Of a DNA stretch of 64,000 bases, positions 32,810 through 45,831 are shown one piece after another. A program made the translations under genes and the position numbers. Each line of letters opens with the position of its first letter. The first letter of the stretch is position 1. The notes beneath the pieces are model-generated. The model was not told where the DNA came from and ran no database searches. It saw only the letters and a list, made by a program, of their open reading frames with translations. Origin of the DNA: Allolobophora icterica (lineage: Eukaryota; Annelida; Clitellata; Crassiclitellata; Lumbricidae); NCBI GenBank assembly GCA_963556255.1, contig OY744606.1:4297692-4361691 (forward strand). Direction: 5' to 3'.

Positions 32810-34620
32810 CTCCAAAAATACTCAGGCTGATACATGGCACATTCATTGTGCTGCACAAGTGCATCTTGAGTTGGTGGAACATTCACAATGGTTCTACTTT
32901 GTGAATGTATGAAACAATGGTGGTGTGCACAGGTTCGATCCAGACACAAACCTAAAAACAATAAAATTGTTTTCAAATTTCTTAGCAAGTGACCAAAATG
33001 AAAATAGCTTAGGTTCAGACCATTGCTTTTCATGCCCAGATTCAAACAACAGACACTGATCAAAAGGTTGTATGTTCCGGCACTTTGCCCCTCGACTGAC
33101 TGCAACCAGTCAACATACATGTTTTGAGATTAACCAGATTGAAAATTTGGCAAATATTACTTACAGATCACACATCATTTATGTAAGCTATTAGCTGAGC
33201 AAATACAACACCATGTATTACATCAACAGAACAGAAAGGTCATGGACAATAGATTGTACTGCTCACGCTCATATGAATGTCTACGGTTGTGTAACTGTGC
33301 CACGCAACTACAGTGATATTTAGCCTCAAAGGCTTTCATGTCACTTGTGGTAAGTTTGCAAGAAGTCAGTCATCTGATGGACACACGACACATTCCTTGA
33401 CTCCACTGCCAAGCTCGTGACGATACGTCATGCAAACCTTGCAGACCTGCTGGCATGTCAGAGAAGAAACAAAAGGGTATACCTGGTAATTTTATGCAAC
33501 TGATGTCATACCAAGTCCATTTGCATTTATTCACTGAACTTGTTAAAGCGTCATTGCCTAAATGGTCCATCTGACATTTACGATGCATTCCTTTGCACTA
33601 AATTTAGAACGACAAGATTTACAGTTTTTACACCATCTGGTTTTATTCAGTCGAAAAGCCTCCAAAAGGCCTTTGCCAGAGTTTTGGACATGACAGAATG
33701 CCGGTGATGGTACTGTCCCAAGCTTATCAATGTCTAAATGCCAATGGACTTGATATGTAGCATGAAATTACCAAACATGCCTTTTTGTTTTTTTACAAGG
33801 CTTTAGCAACGGCTACTGTGGCTAAAGCCTTGTATCCATCACTTTTGTTCACACCAATTGAATTAGCTGGACACTGCAGTTTCTCGCATCTTTCATTCCT
33901 AGAGAAAACACACTGTGCACACCCAATTTATTGGCAAGTACAGATCACTAGCTGGAAAAGCTGGTGTCTAACTGAATCTCTAACAGCGATGAAATGCTAA
34001 TATGACCGAATTCCCGAAAATAAATTTTCTACCAAGAGTTCCAATCCTGAAAACTAGTATAGACTATTAGGCCAATGTCCTTAATAGTATATTCGAAAAT
34101 ATCTCGAGGTTAGATTTGCACTAATAATTTTGTTTTAATTTAGAAAATAGATTTGGGATCCGGCAGAAATAATTTTTCTTAAATTCCCGAAAATAATTTA
34201 ATTCTGACCTACCGGACAAATAAATTCAATTATATGCAGTTTTAATACGCTCAAAATTCTAGCTATCGCCTAAACGATTGGCTACGCACCCGAAAAGCTG
34301 GGCACGGCTTAATAATAATACATGCATTCGTGTTTATTCACAAGCGCGCTGACAAACCGCAGTAAGTAACATTGATAACAACGTAGCTTGTAATTTAATT
34401 CTGACCTACCGAACAAATAAATCCAAATACATGCAGTTTGCTATGTCCAAGCAAGAAAATAGACGCTTTTCCACAATTTACAAGTGAAATATATTAAAAC
34501 AATTCTTGATTTACGATCGGCGATAATGAAATAGATTGACAAAAAATTCTAGCTATCGCCTAAATATAGCCCTTTATAGCCCAAAAAATCCGCACAAATG
34601 GTCGAACTAATAGCAAAAGT
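32810..34620. other. Intergenic stretch
   Basis: I see no gene. The phrase ATTCTGACCTACCG with AACAAATAAAT recurs at about 34200 and 34395, and TTCTAGCTATCGCCTAAA at 34257 and 34546, showing a local duplication of about 190-290 bp. Confidence 0.45.
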
Positions 34621-34789
34621 ACCGCATTTATGGCACATTTTCAATAAATTTTTTAGTTATGTTCCCGATTGAATTATGTGATGCCTCTGGCTGAAAAGTC
34701 TTAAAATATGTTTTTCTTGATTACAAAAAAGTTTGTTGCTTTTATCCACAGTTTGAACAATGCACGAAGCTATCGTCCTCACTATCAAA

Positions 34790-36100
34790 TGCAACCTGCG
34801 TTTGCGCATTTAACAAAATGGACGCAACATTTAGCGTCTCATTTACTACGACTAGCATTTGTAGATAGTATCCAGTCTCCAGAGTATGATTTTAATCAGA
34901 AAGTAGCCTAACAAACTACTATATAGATGGTTCAGACTATTTCGTGTTGAAAATGTAGTTTACTCACGAATTTTACTCCTGCGTTCAGTTATAGTAGTCT
35001 CCAAACATGCGCGCTTATATCCACGTGGAAAGTCTAGATGGTCAACCGCAGGCAATTTATTGCTTTAGGCATAAGCGTTAAACATTTAAGAATATAATTT
35101 AAAATAGAAGATTTTCTGATGCATAAGAGGAACTTGGCGACCACTTTTTTGCATTTTCGAAGCGATTTGTTATAAGCGAATAAGGCAAACACGAAAACAA
35201 CGGCGTGACCCAAACTGAACGCCGTATCAACACATTATGCATCCAATGTATTGAGGGTGTGATCGGTGGTTTCGACTTTTTAAATGCTTGCGACACCTAG
35301 TGTCAGTTTTTGCAACTGTTCACTGAGTTTCTTAATATTAGAACTGTGAACTCGGTTTTGTGTACAGTCTTTCAGTGCGAAACATAGCCGTATATATTTA
35401 GTGCGTTTACCTTAGTTTCACGTGTGTATATATATATGTATATATGATAGATGTATAGCGTTTAGTGTCTTAGTGAAGTACGTGGTTGGCCGGTCGCGGC
35501 AGTCAGCCGCACGCTATATGTATATAATTAGATTTCGTTTAGGCGCAGAGAGCACAGGTGTCTAAGAAGGGCGCGAAGATTTAAGCTGACTGTAGGAGTT
35601 TGAATTTGTATGTTCTCTAAAGTGTTGCTGACTATTTTTTAATACTGAATTCATTTATGTGTGTGAAACAAAGATATTAAAAACTGCGTTTCTTCTTCTT
35701 CAGTGAAGGCTATGCTACACAGTAGAAATTAAGCTACTTATACGTAGACTTAGTGTGAATCAGTGAACATTAAATAGGCGTTAGTACGAAGGAGACAAGT
35801 GAAGTTGTTAGAACTTTTGTCGACAGAGGGAAAGGTTGACAGGAACATTATATAGGCTTATTATATAGGTCACTCATCATTGTCGTTTAGGCCTACTTCG
35901 TGAGATGCATAGGCGCAGACTCGGGGGGGGGGAGCCGGGCACGTCCCCCCAATAATTGAGATGGACTGTACATCCAATGCAACAAGTGTAGAATGAATAA
36001 CCAAATACCCCCCACCCCAATAGTTTGGACTGTTTGGACAAGTTTACGTCAGTGGTGAGATGGCTGATTGGGTCAACATTTAGCCTAATTTACGTTGAAC
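34790..36100. other. Intergenic stretch
   Basis: I see no gene. G-run GGCGCAGACTCGGGGGGG at about 35910 followed by CCCCCCAATAATTGAG resembles the ends of hAT-type elements. The AT-rich 35400-35450 part is a short TA microsatellite. Confidence 0.4.
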
Positions 36101-36136
36101 TTCCTCTTAAGCAATTAATTTTACGCCGTTATTGCG

Positions 36137-36500
<364 letters not shown>

Positions 36501-36544
36501 TAGTATTTTGTCCCGAGGTATAAATGATCCCTCAGGAACGCATA

Positions 36545-36745
36545 AAGAATATTATTTATAATTATTTATTAAGCGCCACTATAAAATGACCAAGCATCAA
36601 TCGATGGCGCTGAGCAATAGTGAGTGCAGAACTTGCTTAATGTCCCTACACAGTAACCGTCTCAGACGATATACTGCCTGTAGGCCCCTACTTGCCGCGC
36701 TACAAGGCGAGCGCTCTGACCAATCGGCTATCATGTCCCACAACC
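36545..36745 (-). mobile_element. tRNA-derived SINE, copy B
   Basis: Read on minus, GATAGCCGATTGGTCAGAGC and GCTCGCCTTGTAGCGCGG are the tRNA-like A-box part. The 3' end is CATCGATTGATGCTTGGTCA then TATAGTGGCGCTTAATAAAT. Close relatives are at 47425-47620 and 60075-60265, and a fragment is at 15283. Confidence 0.7.
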
Positions 36746-36900
36746 ACCGAACCACGCGTCCGTTTGATGCAACTTCGCCTACAGAGAACAGATCTGCAGG
36801 CTATAGGGCTACCTCGAATAGGCCTACACAGTTTATTCAGAGATAACCAATCGTCGTCTAGTTTACCCCCACGCGTCCGATATTACGGGATAATTCCAGC

Positions 36901-37057
36901 CAGTGGTGTAGTCCTAAAAAATGAGGTGGGGGAACGCCTGTGGAAATTGAAGTAGCAACTGTAGCAAAAAGTGCAATCTTGCAAGAATTTTGCATAGTGT
37001 GAGCGAAAAAAGTGCGGGAACGGCGTTCCCCCGCGTTCCCGCCCCACTACACCACTG
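36901..37057. mobile_element. 157-bp hAT-type MITE present only in copy B
   Basis: The ends are CAGTGGTGTAGT and ACTACACCACTG (perfect 12-bp inverted repeats), with a further GGGAACGC/GCGTTCCC pairing. The flanks ATTCCAGC and ATTCCTGG match at 6 of 8 bases. Copy C reads straight through at 60411-60425 with no insert. Confidence 0.85.
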
Positions 37058-37314
37058 ATTCCTGGCCTAATAGTTTGACCTGATTAGGCTACCTGCCAAC
37101 TGGGAAAAAAGTTGCTTATTGATTTAAGCTCATAGGCGGAACGTATTAAAACAGAAATCGTCCTGATAATTTTAAAAAGCTTGTCGATTCTTGCAGAAGT
37201 CATAGAAGCATGAACACATAGGCCTATACACGAAGGCAGGTCGACAATCATCTTCTAACCGACTGTGCATGAGGTCTGTGTACTCATTTTATTGTTTAGT
37301 TCTCTATTATAGTG

Positions 37315-37660
37315 CAGAGGTTTTCAAACTGTGGTCCGCGGACCAAGAGGGGTCCGCGAAGGATATGGCGGGGTCCGCTAGAACGTTTTGAAAATATTCA
37401 TTAATGATTAACACTGCATGGTTTTAGCATTGTAACCGAAACTGTAACCGAAAACTTATATAGCGCTACTCAGATCAGCATTAACAGCCTGTGCTTTCAA
37501 ATTCATACACTACTTATAAGCAAGCTTGTATTGTGGAAATAGTCTGCCTGTAATTTTGTTTAAATTTTAAGTGATAAATTTTACATTTTAAATGCTTGGG
37601 TCCGCGAGCTATGCCTAGAAAAAATAAGGGACCCTGATCCAAAAAGTTTGAAAACCTCTG
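37315..37660. mobile_element. 346-bp hAT-type MITE, copy B
   Basis: The ends are CAGAGGTTTTCAAACTG and AGTTTGAAAACCTCTG, with inner GGTCCGCGGACC and GGTCCGCGAG phrases. These are typical of non-autonomous hAT elements. The 8-bp flanks (TTATAGTG, AGCTAGTG) match only in part, so the insertion is older. Copy A lacks it. Confidence 0.85.
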
Positions 37661-38589
37661 AGCTAGTGGATTAGGTGGATCTTGGAGCTCCAGTTGGTTT
37701 TTCTGCAAAACCTCTCCGAGACTCCGAGACGACGCTCGTGAGTGGGAGGGATAGACGCCCCTGGCGTTGGTATCGGATTAGTTGGACCTAAGTTAGACCT
37801 CCACTTGGAATCTCTTGGACTTCCGCTTGGTACGGCCGATACGCCTATGCGCGGGCTTATACTGCCCTACGCCCGGCTTTTAAGTAGCTTAGTTCTTTAC
37901 CAGTACGATTCGAAACATCTTTTTGCCGTGATGGGACTCTGAACCCCCGACTTCTCGGTTAATAGTCTAGCAGACTATACTGTACCCTCTAGGCTATCGA
38001 GAGAATTTAAGTAAAAACCCACACTGAAGAAAAGTGATACAAATATTTTCGTGGGGTCTACGTCTATGCGAAAGCCCACCAGTGGTGAGTTGTTCCATTT
38101 ATCTCAGCATTATTTGCATACGTGTGGTGTTTTGATCCTAACGGCCTTTAAGTACACTTTTGCTAGAGAATCCAAAGCTTTTGTTGGGCACCTGAAAGGT
38201 GCTACATAAATAAGCTAGGTAAGCTCACACATACATATGCACATGCGTACCTGCATACATATATATACATACACACGCACAGTCGCACACATACATGCAT
38301 GCCGGCAATTATGGTTGGAAATCGACAATTCTATCAGATTTACATAGCGTCCCTGCAAGGAATCTACTCAGAGGCGCTCTCGACCCAGGCCAGATCGAAG
38401 AGAAATGTCTTAAGAAGACCATAAAAAAACCCAGAGAAATCCATAGGAAGGGAGCGAATCTCGAGAGGGAGATCGTTCCAAATGGCAGGTCCAAACTCCA
38501 AACACTGAGAATGCTCTGCCTTAGAAGGACCATAACCCTTGAAATAAGTATAACAAACAATGTGAATATACCAACGTCAATATATTGAG

Positions 38590-39780
38590 GATATAAGTTT
38601 CATACATGCCAGCTGCATGTCATTTAACACAATATTTGCACACAACAAACGCAAAACTAGTAGATATTTCACATAAGAAAGAATTCGTGGTAACAATTTA
38701 ACATAATATTTGCACACAACACATGCAAAACTAGCAGATATTTCACATAAGAAAGAATTCGTGGTAACAATTGTCTTTCAATACTTATCCACCAATGGAC
38801 CCACACCCCATCGACCCACCTATGGACATTGGACCCCCCACCCAATCCAAACATAATATAACTAAGGAATATTACTAAACTGTACATTCAAACAAAACTA
38901 ACCCGAGGACATGGAAAAGCATATAGCCATTCATTATTGTATACATGCTAGCTGCTTGTCATTTAACATACCGGTAATATTTCCACTCAACAAATGCAAA
39001 ACTAGCAGATATTTCACATAAGAAAGAATTCGTGGTAACAATTTAATATAATATTTCCACTCAACAAATGCAAAACTAGCAGATATTTCACATAAGAAAG
39101 AATTCGTGGTAACAATTTAATATAATATTTCCACTCAACAAATGCAAAAAACTAGCAGATATTTCACATAAGAAAGAATTCGTGGTAACAATTGTCTTTC
39201 AATTCTTATCCACTAATGGACCCACACCCCATCGACCCACCTATGGACCCACAACCAATCTAGAGATAATATAACAAAGGAATATAACTAAACTGTATAT
39301 TCAAACGAAACTAACCCGAGGACATGGAAAAGCATATAGCCATTCATGGACCCCCACCCCATCCATCCATCTCTTCTGAGGACATGGCAAAGCATGCAGC
39401 TAAAAAATATCACAACGACATGTGATACGCCCACACATAAAGTCACTGGGTAATCAACCCAAAAAATTAAGTCAGTAAGTGTCACAAAGACATGTGATAT
39501 GCCCACACATAAAGCCACTGGGTGATGAACCTAAAAAATAAAGTAAGTAAGTAAGTAAGTATAGGTCCACGAGGAAAATTAGCAGTGGCTTAGTGGTACC
39601 AAAATAATACAGGTGAAAAATCACAAAACACAAATAAAGCCACTGGGAGATGAACCACCAAAAAATACTATATAAAAAATAATAGCTAAAAATACAGCTC
39701 GTAAAGCCACTGGGTGATGAACCCCTAAAACTACTATATAAAAAATAAGAAACTACTATATAAAAAAATAAAATACCCGC
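38590..39780. repeat. Internal tandem blocks of copy B
   Basis: The same two blocks as in copy A. The GAATTCGTGGTAACAA unit runs at 38590-39330 and the GCCACTGGGTGATGAAC unit at 39420-39770. The number and spacing of units differ from A and C, so the block has changed in copy number after duplication. Confidence 0.75.
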
Positions 39781-41197
39781 CCCCGCCCATCCATCCATCC
39801 GTCCATCCATCCACCCACTAGCCATTCACCCACTCATTCAAGCGACCATCCATCCACACACCAACCCAACCACCAAGTCATTCCTTCATTCTTCCGTCCA
39901 GCCATGCGCACGCCCATCCATTCATCCACTCCAAGTGATTCATTCGTACGCCCATTCATCGATCCATTCCTTCATCCATCCATGCACGATAATTCATTCA
40001 CTCATTCATCATTCATTCATTCACCCACTTACGTCCCGGCAGATTTCTCTGTCTGTGTATCCATACATCATACATCAATGCATCCATCGATATATGCATT
40101 CATCCATTATCCGTCTCTACCCACACTCATCGACTCATCCATTCGTCCATCCAAGTAGAGGCTCAAGACTGAAACCCTGACTGAATGTCCGAGCTCTGCT
40201 CAAAGGTTGAGAGTAAACTGGCGCTGTATTCATCCGACCACCTCCACCCTCTACCATCCATCCACCCATTCATACATCCACCCACCAAGCAGCAAACGGT
40301 CACCCACTAGGCCATTCAGCAATTCATCCATTCCTCTCATCCATCCCTACATCCATCCATCCATCAAGTCATAATTCATGTATTCAACCATTCATCCATC
40401 CATCCTTACACCAATTCACCCATCAAGTCTTCATTCACTCATCGTTCCAACCACCCTGTTTGAAGATCGATGTTCTACCAGAGATATCGAAATCTTGGTA
40501 GAACTTCGATCTTCAAATAGGGTGGATGGAACGATGAATGAATGAAGACTTGATGGGTGAACTGGTGTAAGGGTGGGTGGGTGAATGGCTGAATACACGA
40601 ATCATGACGAGATGGGTGAACGGATGAAGGGGTGAATGGGGGAACGGATGAATTGCTGAACGGTCTAGCGGATGCCGTTGCCGCTTGGTGGTAGGATGGA
40701 TGAATGGAGGATGGATGGGAGGATGGGTGGCGGTCGGATGGATACAGCGTCAGCTCACTCTCAACCCTTGAGCAGAGCTAGGGCATTCAGACAGAGTTTC
40801 CATCTCGAGCCTCTACTTGGATGTACGAATGAATGAGTCGATGAGTGCGGGGAGGGGCGGGTAATGGATGTATGCATATACTGATGGATGCATTGATGGA
40901 TGATGGATGGGTACACAGACAGAGAAATCTGTCGGGTACGTAAGTGGGTGAATGAATGAATGATGAATGAGTGAATGAACGATCGATGCGTGGATGGATG
41001 TAGGGATGAATAGATGAATGGACGTACGAGTGAATCACTTGGGTGGATGAATGGATGGGCGTGTGCATGGATGGACGGAAGAATGAAGGAATGACTTGGT
41101 GGTTGGGTTGGTGTGTGGATGTATGGATGGTCGCTTGAATGAGTGGGTGAATGAATGAATGGCTAGTGGGTGGATGGATGGACGGATGGATGGATGG
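39781..41197. repeat. 1.4-kb near-perfect palindrome, copy B
   Basis: The left arm (39781-40482) and right arm (40493-41197) are inverted copies with almost no spacer. The centre reads as a small hairpin, TTCTACCAGA and TCTTGGTAGAA around GATATCGAAA, at about 40470-40500. Each arm is about 700 bp of CATC-type minisatellite with unique islands. Such a sequence can extrude a cruciform or, if transcribed, fold into long double-stranded RNA. Confidence 0.85.
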
Positions 41198-41994
41198 GTT
41201 ATAATAATACATACAATAATACAAACAATAATAAAAATAATAATAATAAAAATAATACCCGCAAACAATAGAGACGGATGGATGGGGCCTTAGGGGCCAT
41301 CCACTTAGTATGTACACATATTCGGAAAATTACTCCTTATAACACCTAACAACAGACCTAATGCATATCAAACAGACATACCTATGGGATACCTAGTTTA
41401 AGATGTATATAAGCTATAGACTAATATAGATATGTCGTTTGTAGCTAATGTAGGGACTGTAGATCTGTAAAGGGCTGTAAATACATAGCTATGAATGTAT
41501 GAATGTAGGGCTGTATTATAAGCGTACGCCTATAGGGTCTATAGTATATAATATATAGCCTAATATACATAGATATATCGTTTATAACGAATGCAGGAAC
41601 GTAGGTCTGTAAATATATAGCTAATACAGCGATGGTCGGCGATGGGTTAGGTCAAGGTGCATCGCCGAAAAAAGTGATCTACAGAAACGAAAGACAGTCG
41701 TGCTAGAGGAGTCGACAAGAAGAGTCGAAGAAGAACGGTCGACGAAAAGGAGCCGAACGGAAGACAGTCGACGAAGGGGCGTCGGGTGAAACCAGTCAAC
41801 AGAGACGGATATTTTAGTCTACATCTTGTATACTATACGGCATCTTAGGACGTCGTCCTGTCATTCATTGGTCGAAGTGGCACAATGTGACTTACTGATT
41901 TGAAATACACTTGGGATATTCGCCTCCGAGATAATATAAAAAAGTGCATGGCTTTTGTGTCGACCATTAAAACTGGGCCAAGCTAACATGGGAA

Positions 41995-42136
41995 TTGATA
42001 AGAAAAGGGGGCTGCGATGGACGTCTACGTCCCACTAACAGGGCTCCCGTGAGATGCGGGCAGAAAGGAATCGACTGCATGGAGAAGGAAGGGGATACTC
42101 ATAAATTCAAGATGGAGTCACAATGGAAGGTTAGCA
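41995..42136 (+). other. Possible small exon, copy B
   Basis: The counterpart of 6380-6559, with the same RLRPTNRAPVRCGQ core and a shorter N-terminal part. The donor-like GTGAGC is replaced by GTTAGC. No function is assigned. Confidence 0.2.
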
Positions 42137-42355
42137 CTATAACCCCGGTGCCCCTCCCCCCGTTTCCTATCCATATATAAATACATAAAGGGTGCATACA
42201 TAAATACATGAAGTATGTATACATGAGTGGCCCATAATAAAGTATCAGTGGCCCCCAAATAGGTAACATATATGAGTTTTGGTTAACCCCGCTCCCTCTC
42301 CGTGTGTACATACTAATGGATGGCCCCTTGCCATACTTCCAACCTTAGGACGGAT

Positions 42356-43957
42356 TTAGGGTCCCCTCGGGTCGATGGGGTTCCCAGAGTCCAGCTGTAA
42401 CGCAGAGACAAGGCATCTGAGCTCGGTCTTGTCCGTGACTGTGGACGTTAGGGTAGATGGCAGCAGCAGCATTTGCCTTTTGCATTGTGGAGTTGTTCCA
42501 ATGTGAAGACAGGATAATGTTAAGCCCTTTTTTAATCCTTTGCTGTTTGCCACTGCTGAACTGTTTGAACCATTTACAGCTGATGATCGAGTATTTGATC
42601 CATTGGCGATCACCAAGGAACCACTTGTTGCAGGAAGAGAGCGAATGCTCTGACCACTAGATGAGTTTACAAAACTCTTCCTATCCTTGACTTCTTTGGT
42701 ACCATTTACATCAGGTGCAGATAAGGAGTTGAAGCAGGAGGGATTCTTTGTCAGGCGTGAAAGACTCGCATCAGAATCGCAGGTCACTGCGGCGGACTTG
42801 TCCGGAAGTTCACCAGAGCTGTTCCGTTGCTGCTGCTGCCATCTGGAGAGATGTTTCCGTAGTTCAACAGTTAATGAAGTATTTGTGGAATGTTTCTCCG
42901 CTTTCTCAGGAGCTCTAAACGTCTGCTGTTCTGTGATGTTAAGCATAGGTTTTGATTCACCGGAATCGACTGTTCTCTACTGCTGTCCATTGTCCAAAGC
43001 ACTCTTAAAATCACCAGCAGCTACAGGAGGCGAATGTCTTAGATGATAAGGAGGCTTCGGCTGCATTCTGATTTAGAGTCTGAATTTCTTGAAGTAGGTC
43101 TGACTGTCTTTGAGAAGATTCGTTGCTTATGGATGCCTGCTTCTTTTCGCCTGTGTTGGTGGCACAACTCAAACTGTTTGCATTTACTGCGTCACAGCTG
43201 TTGGATGAAGGCGAGTTCGTAGATGGATAAAATCGACTACACATTCATCGATCCAACAAAAACTGTCGATCATTTCGTTGTGAGTTTCCATAAACTCTGT
43301 CAGGTTTACTGCTTAAACACTTTACTGATTTATAATTTATGCTGAATTGAACGGTTGACAACTGGTATAACAGCTGAAGAACTGCAGTGCAACATTTCTT
43401 CAGTACTTGCCAGACATTTTATCTCGGTACTTTTACTGCAGCAATTATTGCCACTAACATTTAAATTTATAGCCTGCGAGAGTTCGTCTGAATTTTTTAT
43501 TACTTAGCAACTTCCTGTCATTGTCATTTGCTGAAGAATCTCTTTTCTTGAGAAACTGACCGTTGATTAGGCCTACCACTAAACCATTAGAAGAATCTTC
43601 ACTGTTAACTCGAGAATCGTAATTCTCCAACTCTGCATTCCTCATCTTCTGGTTTCAAATTGCTCCTGCTAACTTCTTGTCCCGATTCTGGGCAATGCAG
43701 ATATCGCCTGCTTTTAATTCCAGAACAAAACCAGGTAGCTGACTCATATTATCAACTATAACTGCCTTCGAATTCAATTCCTCTGCTGAACTGGAGTCTG
43801 CATCATGTGACTCAGTCACTGACTTTCCACATAGTTCTGAAGTCATAAACCTATTAGAAGATGCTACTGCTACACTAGCAATTGGCCTTTGCATTTCAGG
43901 AACTACAAACATACATTTATACACAGAGATAAGAAACATGCAATTACTAATCTTCAT
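42356..43957 (-). pseudogene. Ser/Asn-rich unknown coding relic, copy B
   Basis: Homologue of 6771-8893. The longest open piece (42356-42946, 196 aa) contains SLTVELRKHLSRWQQQQ, SGSLVIANGSNTRSSAVNGS and a Leu-rich end. Upstream pieces in the same or other frames carry VNANSLSCATNTGEKKQ (43011-43244) and FVVPEMQRPIAS with LCGKSVTESHDADSSS (43655-43957). Several bases are missing near 42975 relative to copy A, which shifts the frame. The shared peptides show that a real protein lay here before duplication; its family is unknown to me. One copy could still make a shorter product. Confidence 0.5.
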
Positions 43958-44163
43958 ACATATTGCAAAAGCAATCAGTTAAAAGCAATCAGTTCAAGAC
44001 AATAACCTCCAAATCCAATCATGAAATCCACCTCTTCCCCTCCTGGCGGTGTCTTTTGGCCTCGCACTCAAAAACTGAAATATGCATACTTACATTGACT
44101 CTATTTACGTAAACTCCTTATTGTATCCATACCCACTTTATCAGACCATTGCAAAAATGCCAT

Positions 44164-44352
44164 TCACCTCAACGTCTCACCTTTCCCTTGGCCTGCTTTG
44201 TGGGTCACAGTACCGTCAGCGACTTCAGTTTCTTGCCTTGGCATACCACGACAAGTGAGCTCTTGGTCTTCCCAATGACACAGTACAGATGACGTACCTG
44301 GCTTCTCCAAATGGATCATAATTTTTTGGGCGTTTTTACTCAAAGTGACCAT
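44164..44352 (-). other. Possible short exon upstream of the relic in copy B
   Basis: The minus-strand reading MVTLSKNAQKIMIHLEKP runs into GAGAAGCCAG followed by GTACGT, a good donor, so a first exon ending at about 44288 is possible. Its frame stays open beyond the donor to 44164. The context (200 bp upstream of the Ser/Asn-rich relic, same strand) is the only reason to link it. No domain is recognised. Confidence 0.2.
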
Positions 44353-44734
44353 TAACTGATGTTTTAAAAATTATGATACATGTATCAGAACAAATAATAT
44401 AGTGCAAATTTTAAGTGACACACAAAAGCTCTGAGGCTATGTCTCTCTAACAGAACTAAACAAGCACATCATTTGGAGAAAGTTGCTCAATAGGTTAACT
44501 GCAAGGAGTCAAAGGCAACAGTACGTAGGTGCAGTGGCAGACTGTTATAAAAGGACGGTCCAACACACGAGTAGGCACGATGGGCTCCAGTTGAAGTGAC
44601 AGCTTGGCACCTGCATATCTCCATGGGCTGCATGATAATGATGCCAGAGAAGTCATTAGAGAAGTCGCAGATTAGATCTGATTGGATGCATTCATCTCAT
44701 CACTGAGTTTGATCAGATTAGCCAAACAGAAAAC

Positions 44735-44830
44735 TCAGAATAACTCTCTTTCCTGCCAGGGATTCGAACCCACACCTCTCTTAGCTGACATTCCAGCGAG
44801 AATAAATATGTAGCATTATTAAGCCAAACA
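44735..44830 (-). mobile_element. tRNA-derived SINE head
   Basis: On the minus strand GTCAGCTAAGAGAGGTGTGG is followed by the B box GGTTCGAATCCC. The A-box side is weak and no full cloverleaf is visible. Confidence 0.5.
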
Positions 44831-45194
44831 ATACCTGGGATCGATGGATACCAGAGCAGTGCTGCCATCGGGCAGATGAATGGTTAACTCTTGAACCTCG
44901 GGTGAAGATCTCGTAGTTGCCGCTGTCAACTCGTTTCGTCTGGCTCTCGAGCAGCGGCCAGTGAACGTGGAATTGGAGATGCAGGTTTCTTAGCCACAGT
45001 ATGCATGTTCATAGCATTGACCAGTAGTCATTAATGATCACTGTTCAACAGCACAGTTGTAAACCTGTCCACAAGAACAATGAGTCAACGGTCAGTGCAC
45101 TGTAATGTCTCACTTCAATGTTTCTAGTCAAACATGTTCCTAGCTCACCCACAGCAAAAGAAAATTGTAAACTTTCAAATTCTGTAATGCCCTT

Positions 45195-45330
45195 GAAGCG
45201 ATAAAAGAGTGATCACTCATTGACCACACAGCCACATGCACCACCTTAAGAAGATGCCAGATCAGGTTCAGTATCGAAAACTGGCAGTGTCAGCCGCTAA
45301 ACTCTGTTTCAAGACAAGATGTGAACTGTC
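45195..45330. repeat. Segment shared with 13150-13300
   Basis: Counterpart of 13150-13300 on the B side, colinear with it and clearly diverged. No R2 sequence lies next to it. Confidence 0.55.
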
Positions 45331-45830
45331 TCTGTTGTCTTAAAATGCACCTGTCTAGATTCGATCAGCAGTGCTTTTGTGAGATAATTAAAAGGCGATG
45401 TATTAAGTTTCTAGATATCATGCAACATTACATCTTCTCAGTTATGGCTCAACCTGAGCGAATTACCATTGTTTTGATCTCTGCCTTATCATTGCAACTG
45501 GAGCTACTGGCCTGTTTTGAAACAAACTAAAGAGGAGCAATGCTAACACGTGCATTTTACATATTAATTATTAAATATTATCACATTACATTGCACATAA
45601 TTTTGCAAGAAATACTACCACATATATTTAATTACTCAAACTAGTAAATTATGACACTCTATCTAGCCTCCCTCTGATGTGGAGCACTTGCGTGCTAGTT
45701 TGGCAAATGTTCCTTCTGTGGAAAACGCTGTTCTGCTTCTCAGTAGCTACACTTCCCTGTCAGTCTCTTCCTCCCTGCCTGTTTCTACTAGCCTCACATT
45801 ATCTACCAGAATTCCTTAAACATTCAACAG
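45331..45830. other. Intergenic stretch
   Basis: I see no gene. A 69-aa plus-strand frame at 45321-45530 has no motif. Confidence 0.4.
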
Positions 45831-45831
45831 G

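Larger units (their letters stand above)
29700..34784. mobile_element. Candidate 5.1-kb element bounded by inverted repeats
   Basis: 29700-29860 and 34625-34784 are inverted copies. They share TAGTGAGGA, TGCATTGTTCA or GCATTGTTCA, AAAAGCAACAAACTTT and TTTTCAGCCAGAGGCATCAC. The outer bases are TAGTGAGG and CCTCACTA, and each is flanked by TCA, which could be a 3-bp target duplication. Between them are a YY1-motif array and a LINE fragment but no transposase-like frame. It could instead be two unrelated copies of one dispersed repeat in opposite orientation. Confidence 0.4.
44000..45190. other. Intergenic stretch with a SINE head
   Basis: Apart from the possible exon at 44164-44352, I see only a tRNA-like segment at 44735-44830: on minus, GAGAGGTGTGGGTTCGAATC is a B box. 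The rest is plain DNA. Confidence 0.4.
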
